Position numbers and translations under genes: made by a program
Origin: Cutibacterium equinum
Lineage (GTDB): Bacteria; Actinomycetota; Actinomycetes; Propionibacteriales; Propionibacteriaceae
DNA length: 64,000 nt
Reading direction: 5' to 3'
Assembly (NCBI RefSeq): GCF_028021195.1
Contig: NZ_CP115668.1
Coordinates: 1,984,001-2,048,000, forward strand
The notes under the pieces: model-generated
Database searches by the model: none
Seen by the model: only the letters and a program-made list of their open reading frames with translations
What the model was told of the DNA's origin: nothing
Part shown: piece after piece, positions 1-8,170 of the stretch
Numbering within the stretch: position 1 is the stretch's first letter
Layout of the letters: each line of letters starts with the position of its first letter

Positions 1-162
1 GGTTCTTCGCGTTGAGTGCGGCCTGGCGAGTGGAGGCCTCCTGCGATGAGGAACGTGCACCGCTTTTAGCCGGGCACGTCGACGACTGGGCGCACAGGGC
101 AGACAGCACCCACCCCGCGTAGCACAATGAACTACACAGTTATCAGGGGCAGAGGTGACGTC
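1..162. other. Left-edge non-coding stretch
   Basis: I see no convincing gene in these bases, which end at the start of the antitoxin gene. The first 18 bases (GGTTCTTCGCGTTGAGTG) loosely recall the terminal repeats of ISL3-family elements, but no partner repeat or transposase is visible, so this is not called as an insertion sequence. Confidence 0.5.
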
Positions 163-384
163 ATGGGTTTTTCGATCCGTTTAACCGACCACGAGCGTCG
201 CGTAGCGGACGCCTACGCCCGCCTGCACTCGCAGTCTCTGAGTGAGGCTTTCAAACAAGCTCTGTTCGACCGCATCGCCGACGAGTTCGATCTACAAGTA
301 GCACGCGACGCACTCACTGACTACGCCAACGACAACTACCAGTCTCACCCCATCAGCGAGCTATGGGACGAATGTGACCTATGA
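163..384 (+). CDS. RelB/DUF6290-like antitoxin of a type II toxin-antitoxin pair
   Basis: This 73-residue protein begins MGFSIRLTDHERRVADAYAR. That pattern is typical of ribbon-helix-helix antitoxins of the RelB/DUF6290 group, in which the N-terminal strand binds operator DNA and the acidic C-terminal tail wraps the toxin. The ATG at 163 is preferred over the in-frame ATG at 127 because GAGGTG (152-157) lies just before it and family members start with this motif. The stop overlaps the toxin ATG by four bases (ATGA), the usual translational coupling of such pairs. The toxin that follows is truncated, so the antitoxin may be an orphan. The assignment to the broad family is fairly sure; the subfamily is not. 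Confidence 0.78.
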   Translation: MGFSIRLTDHERRVADAYARLHSQSLSEAFKQALFDRIADEFDLQVARDALTDYANDNYQSHPISELWDECDL

Positions 385-434
385 CCTGGCAGATCGAAAC
401 CACCAGCCGGTTCGATAAAGAATTCAAAAGACGG
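381..434 (+). pseudogene. Truncated RelE/ParE-like toxin remnant
   Basis: The reading frame opens MTWQIETTSRFDKEFKR, which matches the N-terminus of RelE-family mRNA interferases (first beta strand and start of helix 1). After about 18 codons the family pattern is lost in all three frames, and the frame runs into unrelated sequence until a stop at 621-623. The conserved arginine-rich core and C-terminal catalytic residues of RelE are absent, so no active toxin is expected. The remnant overlaps the antitoxin stop by four bases, showing that a coupled operon once existed. Bases 435-620 hold no recognisable gene; they may be the debris of an insertion or deletion. The exact right end of homology is an estimate. 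Confidence 0.6.
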
Positions 435-632
435 GGTGGTGCGGTGTTCTCATGCTGCGTGACGAACGACCCACAGAACAGCCGACAACCCGTCAACACC
501 GGCGACTCGACCATGATCGTCAACGCACCCAACACAACGACAAAGAGCCGGTACCATTGCGCCACAGGTCAACTGCGAACACAGATCGATCAGGTCAACC
601 GCACCCCTCTTCTTCATTGTTAGGAGGTAGTA

Positions 633-1985
633 TTGAGTACGCGTAAATCTGGCATGTTTATTTCTATAGCTGTCATCACCCTTGAACTGATTGGCGGCAT
701 GCAAGTCTATCTCAACCAGTTGATTTTGCCCATCCATGCAAAGGATTTGAACAGCCAAAACCTCTACGGCGTGATTCTCGGAGTTTCATCTGTTGCGACT
801 ATGGCTGGACTGCCAATAGGCGCCGCTGCGATCAACCGGATGCGGTTGTCCAAGCTTTTGGTGAGCGCCACTCTCGCACTGGTCTTGGGGGCGCTGACGA
901 GTGCCCTTGCGCCGAACATTGTCGTTTTCATGATCGGGTCAGCCATACGAGGCTTAGCTGGTTCCATTCTCGCGATGACGTCGGTCGGCGCAGTAGCACT
1001 CGGATTATCGGGACGGGCACGACAGCTTACACTGGCGTTCGCTTCGGCCAGCTGGGTAATCGCCTCTGTGGTTGGCCCAGCCTATGCCGCTTGGGTCACA
1101 CATCTGTTGTCGTGGCGGTGGGCGATGCTGCTCTACCTGCCCTTGCTCTTGGTCGCCAGATTTGTCATCGCTTTTAACCTGGAGTCCGAGGACAGCAAGA
1201 AGGACACTCCAATTTCATACGAGGCCCTCGCTCTCATCGTCGTCGGCGTAACCGCCACCATACTACCCCTGAAGGGGATAGCTAAGGTTATTTTACTCCT
1301 CATTGGCATTGCACTTTTGTGGCGAGTTGCTATTTTGCTGATGCCTGAGCACACCTTCTCTCGGAGAACGCCGCGAAGAGCCGCCTTGGCTGGCATGTTT
1401 TTCTTAACTGGGAGCTATTTCTCCGCTAATGAACTCGTCGGTTTGACAGCACACGACATTTACCACGCCAATGCCGAGTCGCTCGGCTATATCCTTACAG
1501 GAGGTGGCCTCGCATGGGCTTTGCTCGGGTTTTTTGCGGAATGAAGCCCGCGAAAAGCCTGCGTGTCTACCGGAGGAGATCCATCATCGGCTTGACCTTG
1601 TTAATAGCCTCTGCTCTCGCGATCAGCTTGCTGACCTTGGACAAATGGCACCTCTCCCACCCGACATTGTATTTCGTAGCGCTGTGGACAGTTGCCGGCA
1701 TAGGCATGGGACTGACCTACCTTGACACGCTCAACATCTTCTTCGAAGACCCAGATATTCCCGACGGAATCACCATTGAAGAAATGGCCAGCTCGTCAGT
1801 TATTGTTGAATCACTGTCTTCAACGATGTTCATCCCACTGACCTCGTCAATTGTCGCAATGGCATTCACCAACAATCAGCTCACATCCAACATTCCTTAC
1901 GGAGTGTCTTGGTCCATCGTCCTCGTTTTTGGCGGTCGCCGCCTTATATTATCTCAGGCGCGTACGACCTGCGAATCTCACATAA
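633..1985 (+). pseudogene. MFS transporter with two compensating frameshifts
   Basis: This is a major facilitator superfamily-like membrane protein of about 450 residues with roughly 12 hydrophobic segments. It starts at TTG 633 (MSTRKSGMFISIAVI) with AGGAGG at 622-627. The first frame ends at a TGA just after a T6 run (1530-1535). The protein clearly continues in another frame (KPAKSLRVYRRRSIIGLTLL) until a T5 run (1925-1929), after which the original frame resumes (AVAALYYLRRVRPANLT) and stops at 1983-1985. Restoring one T at the first run and removing one at the second gives a continuous protein. Either this is a decaying gene, phase variation, or homopolymer sequencing error. Base composition is noticeably more AT-rich than the rest of the window, which suggests transfer. 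The substrate is unknown. Confidence 0.75.
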
Positions 1986-2069
1986 GATTCCCTGATTTTC
2001 CGTCAAGACTGCGTGTGATTTGGTCGTTTTTGGCCCATCCCGATCGACAGCGTAATTGGGGTCTAAACC

Positions 2070-2095
2070 CGCCCGCTTCGAGTAGAAAGCGGGCG
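2070..2095. terminator. Hairpin downstream of the MFS gene
   Basis: A 9-bp inverted repeat (CGCCCGCTT ... AAGCGGGCG) with an 8-nt loop lies 85 bases after the MFS stop. There is no T run, so its role as a terminator is uncertain. Confidence 0.3.
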
Positions 2096-2242
2096 ATGTC
2101 GACCAGACACCTGGGGACGGCTGCACCTCGAACCGATCGGGTGTCTCGTGTTCACGGTTGACGAGTACGAGCCGGCGGCCAAGAAAGCAGCATCACGGCA
2201 ACTCAGCCAACGATTCCTCGGGGCAGTCAACCTGCTGGACCG

Positions 2243-2629
2243 TCACCCCATGGGCCACGTCGTAAACCCGACACGCGACCGAGGATGCCGATTTCCCCCG
2301 TCAGGTGGCAGAAGAGAGCCTGACTCCACATGCCTGTATAAGTCGACACGAAACCGGGTCCCCTCACGACTACGCACAACCCACCGGTCGACGACGTTAA
2401 CATCCGGCGGGTTGGTCTCGTTGAACCATGTCTGCGCGGCGTCCGCACGCTCACCGGGCGAGGGAAGCCCCCACGAGTCCAACTCTTTTCGCAGCGCACG
2501 GGGCACGGCAACGTCGGCGCTATTTGCTGCTTGCTCATCCGCCTCAGATTGAATCGTGCTGCAACCCGCCACACCGAAACAGAGCAAGACACACGAAGTC
2601 ATGACGACCACGAACCGAGGACTCCTCAT
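2243..2629 (-). CDS. Secreted lipoprotein of unknown function
   Basis: The protein has about 128 residues. It starts MRSPRFVVVMTSCVLLCFG followed by VAGC, a classical lipoprotein signal peptide with lipobox VAGC, so it should be anchored in the outer face of the membrane. The ATG at 2629 is chosen because AGGAGG precedes it; an upstream in-frame ATG at 2665 would spoil the signal peptide. The mature part has an Asp/Glu-rich start and then the region PSPGERADAAQTWFNETNPP; I do not recognise a domain. The C-terminus may be altered, because another frame remains open past the stop, so a late frameshift is possible but not shown. It is flanked by non-coding sequence on both sides and not in an operon. 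Confidence 0.62.
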   Translation of the reverse strand: MRSPRFVVVMTSCVLLCFGVAGCSTIQSEADEQAANSADVAVPRALRKELDSWGLPSPGERADAAQTWFNETNPPDVNVVDRWVVRSREGTRFRVDLYRHVESGSLLPPDGGNRHPRSRVGFTTWPMG

Positions 2630-2933
2630 CGGCTCCTCCTCAGTATCGAGCGAGTCAAAGAACATTACCCCTGCCGATTTCTTAGAAGAACACGCTGACC
2701 CGGATTTCCCCGTCCGAGGACGTACATATAATCCGCGTCATTTCTATTACCTGGGAAAACACATCACCGTGGCCATCAGAAAAAGAAGCCGACATTCATA
2801 CCAGCACGCATCGGCATCCATGCGCGCTACGCGAAAAGCGGCTGACCGGGCCGAGCACCGTGACACGATGGCATTAGTCGGCGATGCGATGGGCCACCGA
2901 CCACCAATCGCGTACACACCGTAAGGAGTACCA
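2630..2933. promoter_or_regulatory. Intergenic region with a candidate promoter for the disulfide reductase
   Basis: This stretch of about 300 bases has no supportable gene. It contains a perfect TATAAT (2727-2732) in a locally AT-rich patch, oriented toward the reductase gene at 2934. No good -35 box is visible (ATTTCC at 17-bp spacing). If used, it would give a leader of about 195 bases. AAGGAG (2922-2927) is the ribosome site for the downstream GTG. Confidence 0.35.
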
Positions 2934-4286
2934 GTGTCGAACACAGAGCTCACGGTCGATGTTCTGGTCATCGGATGGGGCAAAGCCGGTAAGACGATCG
3001 CCGGACGCCTCGCCGGGGAGGGCCGCAAAGTCGCCCTCGTCGAAAAGTCACCACAGATGTACGGCGGCACCTGCATCAACATCGCCTGCGTACCCACCAA
3101 GGACCTCATCGACTCAGTATCCAAGCGCGATGGTCGTGACCCCATCTCCTACTTCGCCTCGGCGGTCGCCGACCGGGACACCCTCATCGCCAGGCTGAAC
3201 CACGCCATGCTCGAAGACAAGGTGCTCCTCCTTGACGGGGTGGCCAGCTTCACCGGGCCTCACAGCGTGGCAGTCTCTGGTGGCGACGAGGAAATCGCCG
3301 TGCACGCCGAGACGATCATCATCAACACTGGAGCCCACCCAGCGACCCTCCCGATTCCCGGCGCCGATGGCCCCCGAGTCCACGACTCCACCACGATCCA
3401 GCACGTCGATCCCCTGCCGTCACGGCTCGTCGTCGTGGGTGGTGGCTTCATTGGGCTCGAGTTTGCCCAGATGTTCGCCCGATTCGGCTCCCACGTCACC
3501 CTGCTCGAAGCCGGCGAAACCTTCGCCCCGGCTCTGGACTCCGACGTCGCCGACCGCGTTCGCACCATGCTGGACAGCGAAGGGGTCACCATCGTCACGG
3601 ATGCGCGCGCCACCTCGTTCCACGACACCGGCGACCACGTTGACGTCGTCACAGGCGGCCAAACCTTCACCGCCGATGCTGTGTTGGTCGCAGCAGGCAG
3701 GCTCCCCGCCACTGAGGACCTCCACCTTGAGGCCGCCGGAGTGGCCACTGACGAGCGCGGTTACATCACCGTCGACGACCAGCTACGCACCACTGTCGAT
3801 GGGGTCTACGCAGTCGGTGACGTCAATGGCGGCCCACAGTTCACCTACGTCTCCCTCGACGACAACCGGGTGCTGTGGGACACCCTTCACGACGGTCCGC
3901 GTCGTCGCAACGATCGGGTGGCCGTCCCGACGACGACCTTCCTCGACCCGCCGCTGTCCCAGGTGGGCATGACGATGCGCCAAGCCCGACAGTCCGGTCT
4001 CAACGTCCTCGTGGCCACCAAGGACGTCGCCACGATCGCCGCCATGCCGCGCCCCAAGATCGTCGGGCAAACCGAGGGCCTCATCCGAGTTCTCGTCAAT
4101 GCCGACGACCACACCATCCTGGGGGCGACCCTGTGGTGCATTGATTCGCAGGAACTGGTCAACCTCGTCGGTCTGGCCATGCGGCTGGGAGCCCGCTACG
4201 AGACGCTGCGTGACGGCATCTGGACCCACCCGTCGTCAACCGAGGCCTTCAACGAAGTGCTCGGGGCACTCGCAACTCTCGACTGA
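2934..4286 (+). CDS. Pyridine nucleotide-disulfide oxidoreductase, RclA/mercuric reductase-like
   Basis: This is a 450-residue flavoprotein of the class I disulfide reductase family. The N-terminal FAD-binding motif VLVIGWGKAGKTIAG (about residues 10-24) is slightly unusual, with W in the GxGxxG turn. The redox-active disulfide is GGTCINIACVPTK, with cysteines at 47 and 52. A second dinucleotide fold (VVVGGGFIGLE) binds NAD(P)H, and VYAVGDVNGG is the second FAD contact. The dimerisation domain ends WTHPSSTEAFNE, which keeps the catalytic His-Pro and Glu of the family. The CINIxCxPTK form resembles RclA (reactive chlorine resistance) more than lipoamide dehydrogenase, but the substrate cannot be fixed from sequence. 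The GTG start follows AAGGAG. The gene appears monocistronic. Confidence 0.85.
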   Translation: MSNTELTVDVLVIGWGKAGKTIAGRLAGEGRKVALVEKSPQMYGGTCINIACVPTKDLIDSVSKRDGRDPISYFASAVADRDTLIARLNHAMLEDKVLLLDGVASFTGPHSVAVSGGDEEIAVHAETIIINTGAHPATLPIPGADGPRVHDSTTIQHVDPLPSRLVVVGGGFIGLEFAQMFARFGSHVTLLEAGETFAPALDSDVADRVRTMLDSEGVTIVTDARATSFHDTGDHVDVVTGGQTFTADAVLVAAGRLPATEDLHLEAAGVATDERGYITVDDQLRTTVDGVYAVGDVNGGPQFTYVSLDDNRVLWDTLHDGPRRRNDRVAVPTTTFLDPPLSQVGMTMRQARQSGLNVLVATKDVATIAAMPRPKIVGQTEGLIRVLVNADDHTILGATLWCIDSQELVNLVGLAMRLGARYETLRDGIWTHPSSTEAFNEVLGALATLD

Positions 4287-4422
4287 GACACCGGCGACGT
4301 TCACTCCCCCCTGGGCCGTGAACTTCCCTGTTCGCCCCTGTTCGCCGTGTTTCGGTCGGACATCGTGATCATCCCGGGTGCTCTGATGGGCACGCGGCGC
4401 CCTGTGCCCATACCCTGATGAC

Positions 4423-5376
4423 ATGAGTGATGCCGTGCGCAGTGAGTCCTGTCCCGTCCTCGCCGTGGACGCCGGACAGTCCAGTACCCGTGTCCGCTGC
4501 GAGCCGGGCCCATGGGGTCCGGGGTGGATGGTCACCTCATCAGGTGTGCGAACCGCCCTCCCCCTCGCCCCGCAGTTCGCGACCGTCATGGCTGACGTCG
4601 TGAAGGCCCACCCGCAGGTCATGGGGTCAGACTGCACCGTGGCCATCGGATCGTCGGGAGCCCGCGATGACGAAGACCCCGCTCCTGTCCTGGAGGCCCT
4701 CAAACCCTACGGCGTCGCTCGGGTGCTGCTGGCCCATGACTCCATCACCTCCTACCTCGGCGCCCTGGGCGACCAGCTCGGTGTTGTGACGGCAGCGGGA
4801 ACCGGGGTCATCACGCTGGCCGTCGGCCACCACAATGTCGCCCGTGTCGACGGCTGGGGTTACGTCATTGGCGATGCTGGGTCAGCGTTCTGGCTGGGCC
4901 GTCACGCCCTCGATGCCGTCATGCGCGCCCACGACGGCCGTGGCGAACAGACAATCCTCAGCCAGACCATAGGCGGGGACTTCGACGACATCGAGGCCGC
5001 TTACCTGGAACTCCACGCCGATCCCCTCATGGTCTCGCGCATCGCCGCCTACTCCGCCAAGGTCACCGCTGCGGCGGAAGAGGGCGATCACGTCGCCCGC
5101 GACATTTGCGTGCGCGCGGCTCATGAGTTAGCCCATTCATCGCTGACCGGGCTGCGTCAGACCCATCTGGGTGACGAGGACAGCCCTGCCGTCGGCCTGT
5201 TGGGCGGCGTCATGAGGTCTCCCCTCATCCATGCCGCGATCCTCGAGGAAATCTCGGTGGCCATGCCGGGGGCGCGCATCGTCACGCCTCTCGGGGAGGG
5301 ACTTGACGGGGCAGCAGCCCTGACCAGCGTCAGCCCCGATTCCCCGCTCGGCCAGCGCATCCACGTCGCGCAGTGA
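4423..5376 (+). CDS. BadF/BadG/BcrA/BcrD-type ATPase, likely N-acetylglucosamine kinase
   Basis: This 317-residue protein has the actin-like ATPase fold. LAVDAGQSSTRV near residue 13 is the phosphate-1 motif, AAGTGVI near residue 126 is phosphate-2, and GWGYVIGDAGSAFWLGRHAL is the diagnostic stretch of the BadF family that includes eukaryotic-type GlcNAc kinases. A likely reaction is ATP-dependent phosphorylation of an amino sugar, which could complement the nan-like operon at 20-27 kb because no kinase is encoded there; this link is inference. It is convergent with purQ, and a hairpin lies between them. No strong ribosome site precedes the ATG. Confidence 0.8.
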   Translation: MSDAVRSESCPVLAVDAGQSSTRVRCEPGPWGPGWMVTSSGVRTALPLAPQFATVMADVVKAHPQVMGSDCTVAIGSSGARDDEDPAPVLEALKPYGVARVLLAHDSITSYLGALGDQLGVVTAAGTGVITLAVGHHNVARVDGWGYVIGDAGSAFWLGRHALDAVMRAHDGRGEQTILSQTIGGDFDDIEAAYLELHADPLMVSRIAAYSAKVTAAAEEGDHVARDICVRAAHELAHSSLTGLRQTHLGDEDSPAVGLLGGVMRSPLIHAAILEEISVAMPGARIVTPLGEGLDGAAALTSVSPDSPLGQRIHVAQ

Positions 5377-5441
5377 CGAGACTGTTCGGCGCAGCACAGT
5401 TTTGACGACCCTGCTGTGACGACCTTGCCATGACAACACGA

Positions 5442-5473
5442 CGACGGGGTGACCCATGAGGTCCACCCCGTCG
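5442..5473. terminator. Bidirectional hairpin between convergent genes
   Basis: A 10-bp inverted repeat (CGACGGGGTG ... CACCCCGTCG) with a 12-nt loop separates the kinase gene from purQ. It has no T run on either side. Confidence 0.55.
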
Positions 5474-5506
5474 CACCACATGCCCGGAAATCCCGGACAC
5501 CACGTC

Positions 5507-6181
5507 TTACAGCTGCGCCGACAAGAACGTCAGCAGGGACCGGAAGAATCCCAGCCCATCGGTGCCAGCACCCGTGAGTTCCTCGACGGAATGCTCCGGG
5601 TGTGGCATGAGACCGACAACATTGCCCGACTCATTGGTGATGCCGGCGATGTCGTGAACCGAACCATTTGGGTTGGCGGTATAACGGAACACGACCTGAT
5701 TGTTGGCTTCCATGGCCGCCAAGGTCTCAGCGTCAGCCACATAATTGCCCTCACCGTGCTTGGCTGCGATGCGAATGCGCTGGCTGGGAGAGAAGGCGCA
5801 GGTCCACACGGTGTCGACGCTGGCGACCTGCAGTTGCTGCACCGAGCAGTGGAAACGCCGTTTCTCGTTGCGCATGAGGGTGCCAGGCAACAGGTGGGAC
5901 TCACAGAGCACCTGGAAACCGTTGCAGATGCCGAGCACAGGAAGACCAGCGTCCACCGCACTGCGGATCGACGACATCACAGGCGAAGCTGCAGCCAAGG
6001 CTCCCGCTCGCAGGTAGTCACCGTAGGAAAAACCACCCGGAAGGATGACGGCGTCAACCCCGGCCAGATCCGTCGAGGCGTACCACAACGGGACAGGCTG
6101 GGCCCCGGCCAGGCGAACGGCCCTAGCGGCATCCTGGTCGTCAAGGGTGCCGGGGAAGGTGACGACTCCGATACGTGCCAT
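5507..6181 (-). CDS. purQ: Phosphoribosylformylglycinamidine synthase, glutamine amidotransferase subunit
   Basis: The 224-residue class I glutamine amidotransferase supplies ammonia to PurL in the fourth step of purine synthesis (FGAR to FGAM). The N-terminus is [20 protein letters not shown]. The nucleophile elbow is [10 protein letters not shown], with the catalytic Cys, and the His-Glu pair is in MPHPEHSVE near the C-terminus. [15 protein letters not shown] is also characteristic. It needs PurS to bridge to PurL, and PurS is fused to PurC in the gene immediately upstream, with only two bases between that stop and this ATG and a GGAGGAC ribosome site inside it. purL is not in the window. 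Confidence 0.96.
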   Translation of the reverse strand: MARIGVVTFPGTLDDQDAARAVRLAGAQPVPLWYASTDLAGVDAVILPGGFSYGDYLRAGALAAASPVMSSIRSAVDAGLPVLGICNGFQVLCESHLLPGTLMRNEKRRFHCSVQQLQVASVDTVWTCAFSPSQRIRIAAKHGEGNYVADAETLAAMEANNQVVFRYTANPNGSVHDIAGITNESGNVVGLMPHPEHSVEELTGAGTDGLGFFRSLLTFLSAQL

Positions 6182-6183
6182 CG

Positions 6184-7377
6184 TCAGTCCTCCACGCGCA
6201 CGTCGAAGGACTCGATGACGGTGTTGGCCAACAACTCGGAGGCGACCTGACGAATCTCGTCGAGACGGCCCTCCAAGCCCTCACCGGTAATTTCGAAGCG
6301 CTTGCCCTGGCGCACGGTCAGGCCATCATGACCGAGTCGGGCGAGGACCGATGTGATGGCCTTGCCCTGGGGATCAAGGATCTCGGGCTTGGGCATGACA
6401 TCCACCACTACACGTGACATGGCACCAATCTTATCGGCACTACGGCGATCCGGCTCGTCGGGGACGTCGACTGCGCCAGGAACAGTGCCATCGGCAGCGG
6501 TCTCATCGTCGGGCATGTGGCCGCCGGTCAGACGCGCCCACGCCTCCTCGTAGCGGCGGCTGGTGGCCTCGACGACCTCCTCGGGCAAGGCTGGAGGCTC
6601 CTCGTCGCTGGTGCGATCCCAACCGGACTCCTGGGCCAGCCAGTCCCGCACGTACTGCTTGTCGAAGGAGTCAGCACCCTTGCCAGGCTGCCAGGTCTGC
6701 GCGTCCCAGAAACGCGAGGAGTCAGGGGTGAGGACCTCGTCAGCCAGGACGATGGTGCCGTCGGCACGACGACCGAACTCGAACTTGGTGTCAGCGAGGA
6801 TGATGCCGCGCTGGCGTGCGATCTCCTCGGCGCGCTGGTAGATCCGCAGCGAAAGGTCATGCAACTGGGCGGCGACCTCAGGGCCGACGAGTTTCACCAG
6901 ATGCAGGTAGTCGATGTTCTCATCGTGCTCGCCCTGGTCAGCCTTGGCAGCCGGGGTGAAGATGGGCTCCTCGAGTCGGGACCCGTCCTGCAGCCCGTCG
7001 GGCAAGCTGATTCCACACACTGCACCAGTGCGCTGGTACTCGGCCCAGCCGGAGCCCGTGAGGTAACCCCGCACCACGCATTCGACGGGGAACATCTCGA
7101 GTTCCTCGACGACCATGGCCCGTCCGGCGACCTCTGCGGGGACGTCAAGACTGACGAGATGGTTGTCGACGATGTCGGCGAGTTGGTCGAACCACCACAG
7201 CGACATGTTCGTCAGGATGGCTCCCTTCCCGGGAACACCCGGGGTCAGGACGTGATCGTAGGCGCTGATCCGGTCAGTGGCGACCATGAGAAGGCGGCCC
7301 GGCTGATCGGGGAGGCGGTAGAGGCGACGGACCTTGCCCTCAGCCAACAACGGGAGATCGAGGTGCGGAGTGACCAT
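6184..7377 (-). CDS. purC: PurC-PurS fusion: SAICAR synthase with C-terminal PurS domain
   Basis: The single 397-residue frame joins two purine enzymes. Residues 1 to about 290 are phosphoribosylaminoimidazole-succinocarboxamide synthase ([12 protein letters not shown] near the start, [24 protein letters not shown]), which couples CAIR to aspartate. An acidic linker follows. From about Met320 (codon at 6420-6418) the sequence [20 protein letters not shown] through FDVRVED is a complete PurS, the small subunit that bridges PurQ and PurL. PurS is usually a separate 80-residue protein; here no stop and no convincing ribosome site lie before its Met, so a fused product is expected. It sits directly upstream of purQ. 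The start ATG follows a weak ribosome site and is divergent from ahpC. Confidence 0.92.
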   Translation of the reverse strand: MVTPHLDLPLLAEGKVRRLYRLPDQPGRLLMVATDRISAYDHVLTPGVPGKGAILTNMSLWWFDQLADIVDNHLVSLDVPAEVAGRAMVVEELEMFPVECVVRGYLTGSGWAEYQRTGAVCGISLPDGLQDGSRLEEPIFTPAAKADQGEHDENIDYLHLVKLVGPEVAAQLHDLSLRIYQRAEEIARQRGIILADTKFEFGRRADGTIVLADEVLTPDSSRFWDAQTWQPGKGADSFDKQYVRDWLAQESGWDRTSDEEPPALPEEVVEATSRRYEEAWARLTGGHMPDDETAADGTVPGAVDVPDEPDRRSADKIGAMSRVVVDVMPKPEILDPQGKAITSVLARLGHDGLTVRQGKRFEITGEGLEGRLDEIRQVASELLANTVIESFDVRVED

Positions 7378-7438
7378 GGGGGCATCATGCCACGGTTGTG
7401 GGCCTTGATGACGCGCAGCGCCCCAATTCTTGCCCGCA

Positions 7439-7485
7439 ATAGGCGTTACCTATAATGAACCCCCTAGCTGATAGGTTCGAGCTAT
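7439..7485. promoter_or_regulatory. Pair of OxyR-type half-sites in front of ahpC
   Basis: Two ATAG-N7-CTAT elements occur: ATAGGCGTTACCTAT (7439-7453) and ATAGGTTCGAGCTAT (7471-7485). The second fits the E. coli OxyR half-site pattern ATAGntnnnanCTAT at every fixed position. Their centres are 32 bp apart, versus 22 bp in the classical tandem site, that is one extra helical turn. The regulator gene oxyR is 2.3 kb downstream in the same cluster. Confidence 0.75.
7451..7456 (+). promoter_or_regulatory. Candidate -10 box of ahpC
   Basis: A perfect TATAAT overlaps the first OxyR-type half-site. Possible -35 boxes are TTGCCC (7430-7435, 15-bp spacing) or TTCTTG (7427-7432, 18-bp spacing). Overlap of operator and -10 would favour repression by the bound regulator. 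Confidence 0.5.
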
Positions 7486-7511
7486 CTTGCCATCGACCAG
7501 AGAGGACTGAC

Positions 7512-8075
7512 ATGAGTCTCATCAACACCAAGATCCTCCCCTTCACGTCCAACGCCTTCCGCAATGGGGACTTCATTGAGGTCTCCGACGCCGACATCAA
7601 CGGCAAGTGGGCCATCTTCTTCTTTTACCCCGGTGACTTCACCTTCGTCTGCCCGACCGAGCTGGGTGACCTCGCCGACCACTACGAGGAGTTGCAGGGG
7701 CTAGGCGTCGAGGTGTTCTCGGTGTCCACCGACTCGCACTTCGTCCACAAGGCATGGCACGCCGACTCCGAGACCGTCGGCAAGGTCAACTACACGATGA
7801 TCGGCGACCCGAACCTCCAGCTGACGCGCAACTTCGACGTCGAGCGCGAAGGAGCCGGACAGGCCGACCGAGCCACCTTCCTCGTCGATCCCGACGGCGT
7901 CATCCAGTTCTACGAGCTGACCGCCGAGGGCATCGGGCGTAACGCCACCGAGCTCGTCCGCAAGGTCAAGGCTGCCCAGTACATCTACACCCATCCGGGC
8001 GAGGTCTGCCCGGCCAAGTGGGAAGAGGGATCCGACACCCTCACCCCGTCAATCGACCTGGTCGGCAAGATCTGA
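7512..8075 (+). CDS. ahpC: Alkyl hydroperoxide reductase subunit C (2-Cys peroxiredoxin)
   Basis: This 187-residue cytoplasmic peroxiredoxin reduces hydrogen peroxide and organic hydroperoxides. The peroxidatic cysteine is Cys47 in [13 protein letters not shown] and the resolving cysteine is Cys166 in [10 protein letters not shown], the same layout as enterobacterial AhpC. The ATG at 7512 is chosen over an upstream frame extension because GAGAGGA precedes it and family members start MSLINTKI. The gene is followed after 95 bases by ahpF, its dedicated reductase, and then oxyR. Two OxyR-type sites lie 27-73 bases upstream. Confidence 0.97.
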   Translation: MSLINTKILPFTSNAFRNGDFIEVSDADINGKWAIFFFYPGDFTFVCPTELGDLADHYEELQGLGVEVFSVSTDSHFVHKAWHADSETVGKVNYTMIGDPNLQLTRNFDVEREGAGQADRATFLVDPDGVIQFYELTAEGIGRNATELVRKVKAAQYIYTHPGEVCPAKWEEGSDTLTPSIDLVGKI

Positions 8076-8170
8076 TCCGACCCGAGCATCTGTCGCAGGG
8101 GCAAACGTCCCTGCGACGGATCCCCGGACCGGCACATTCACGTCCCCCACTTCCCCCATCCAGGAGAACC

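Noticed and set aside
452-646. A small bacteriocin-like peptide before the MFS gene
   Set aside because: Several short overlapping frames exist, but none has a ribosome site or a leader motif; the segment looks like debris after the broken toxin.
1-2060. Remains of an ISL3-type insertion sequence
   Set aside because: The left edge and the stretch near 2000-2060 resemble ISL3 termini only loosely; no transposase fragment or target duplication could be shown.
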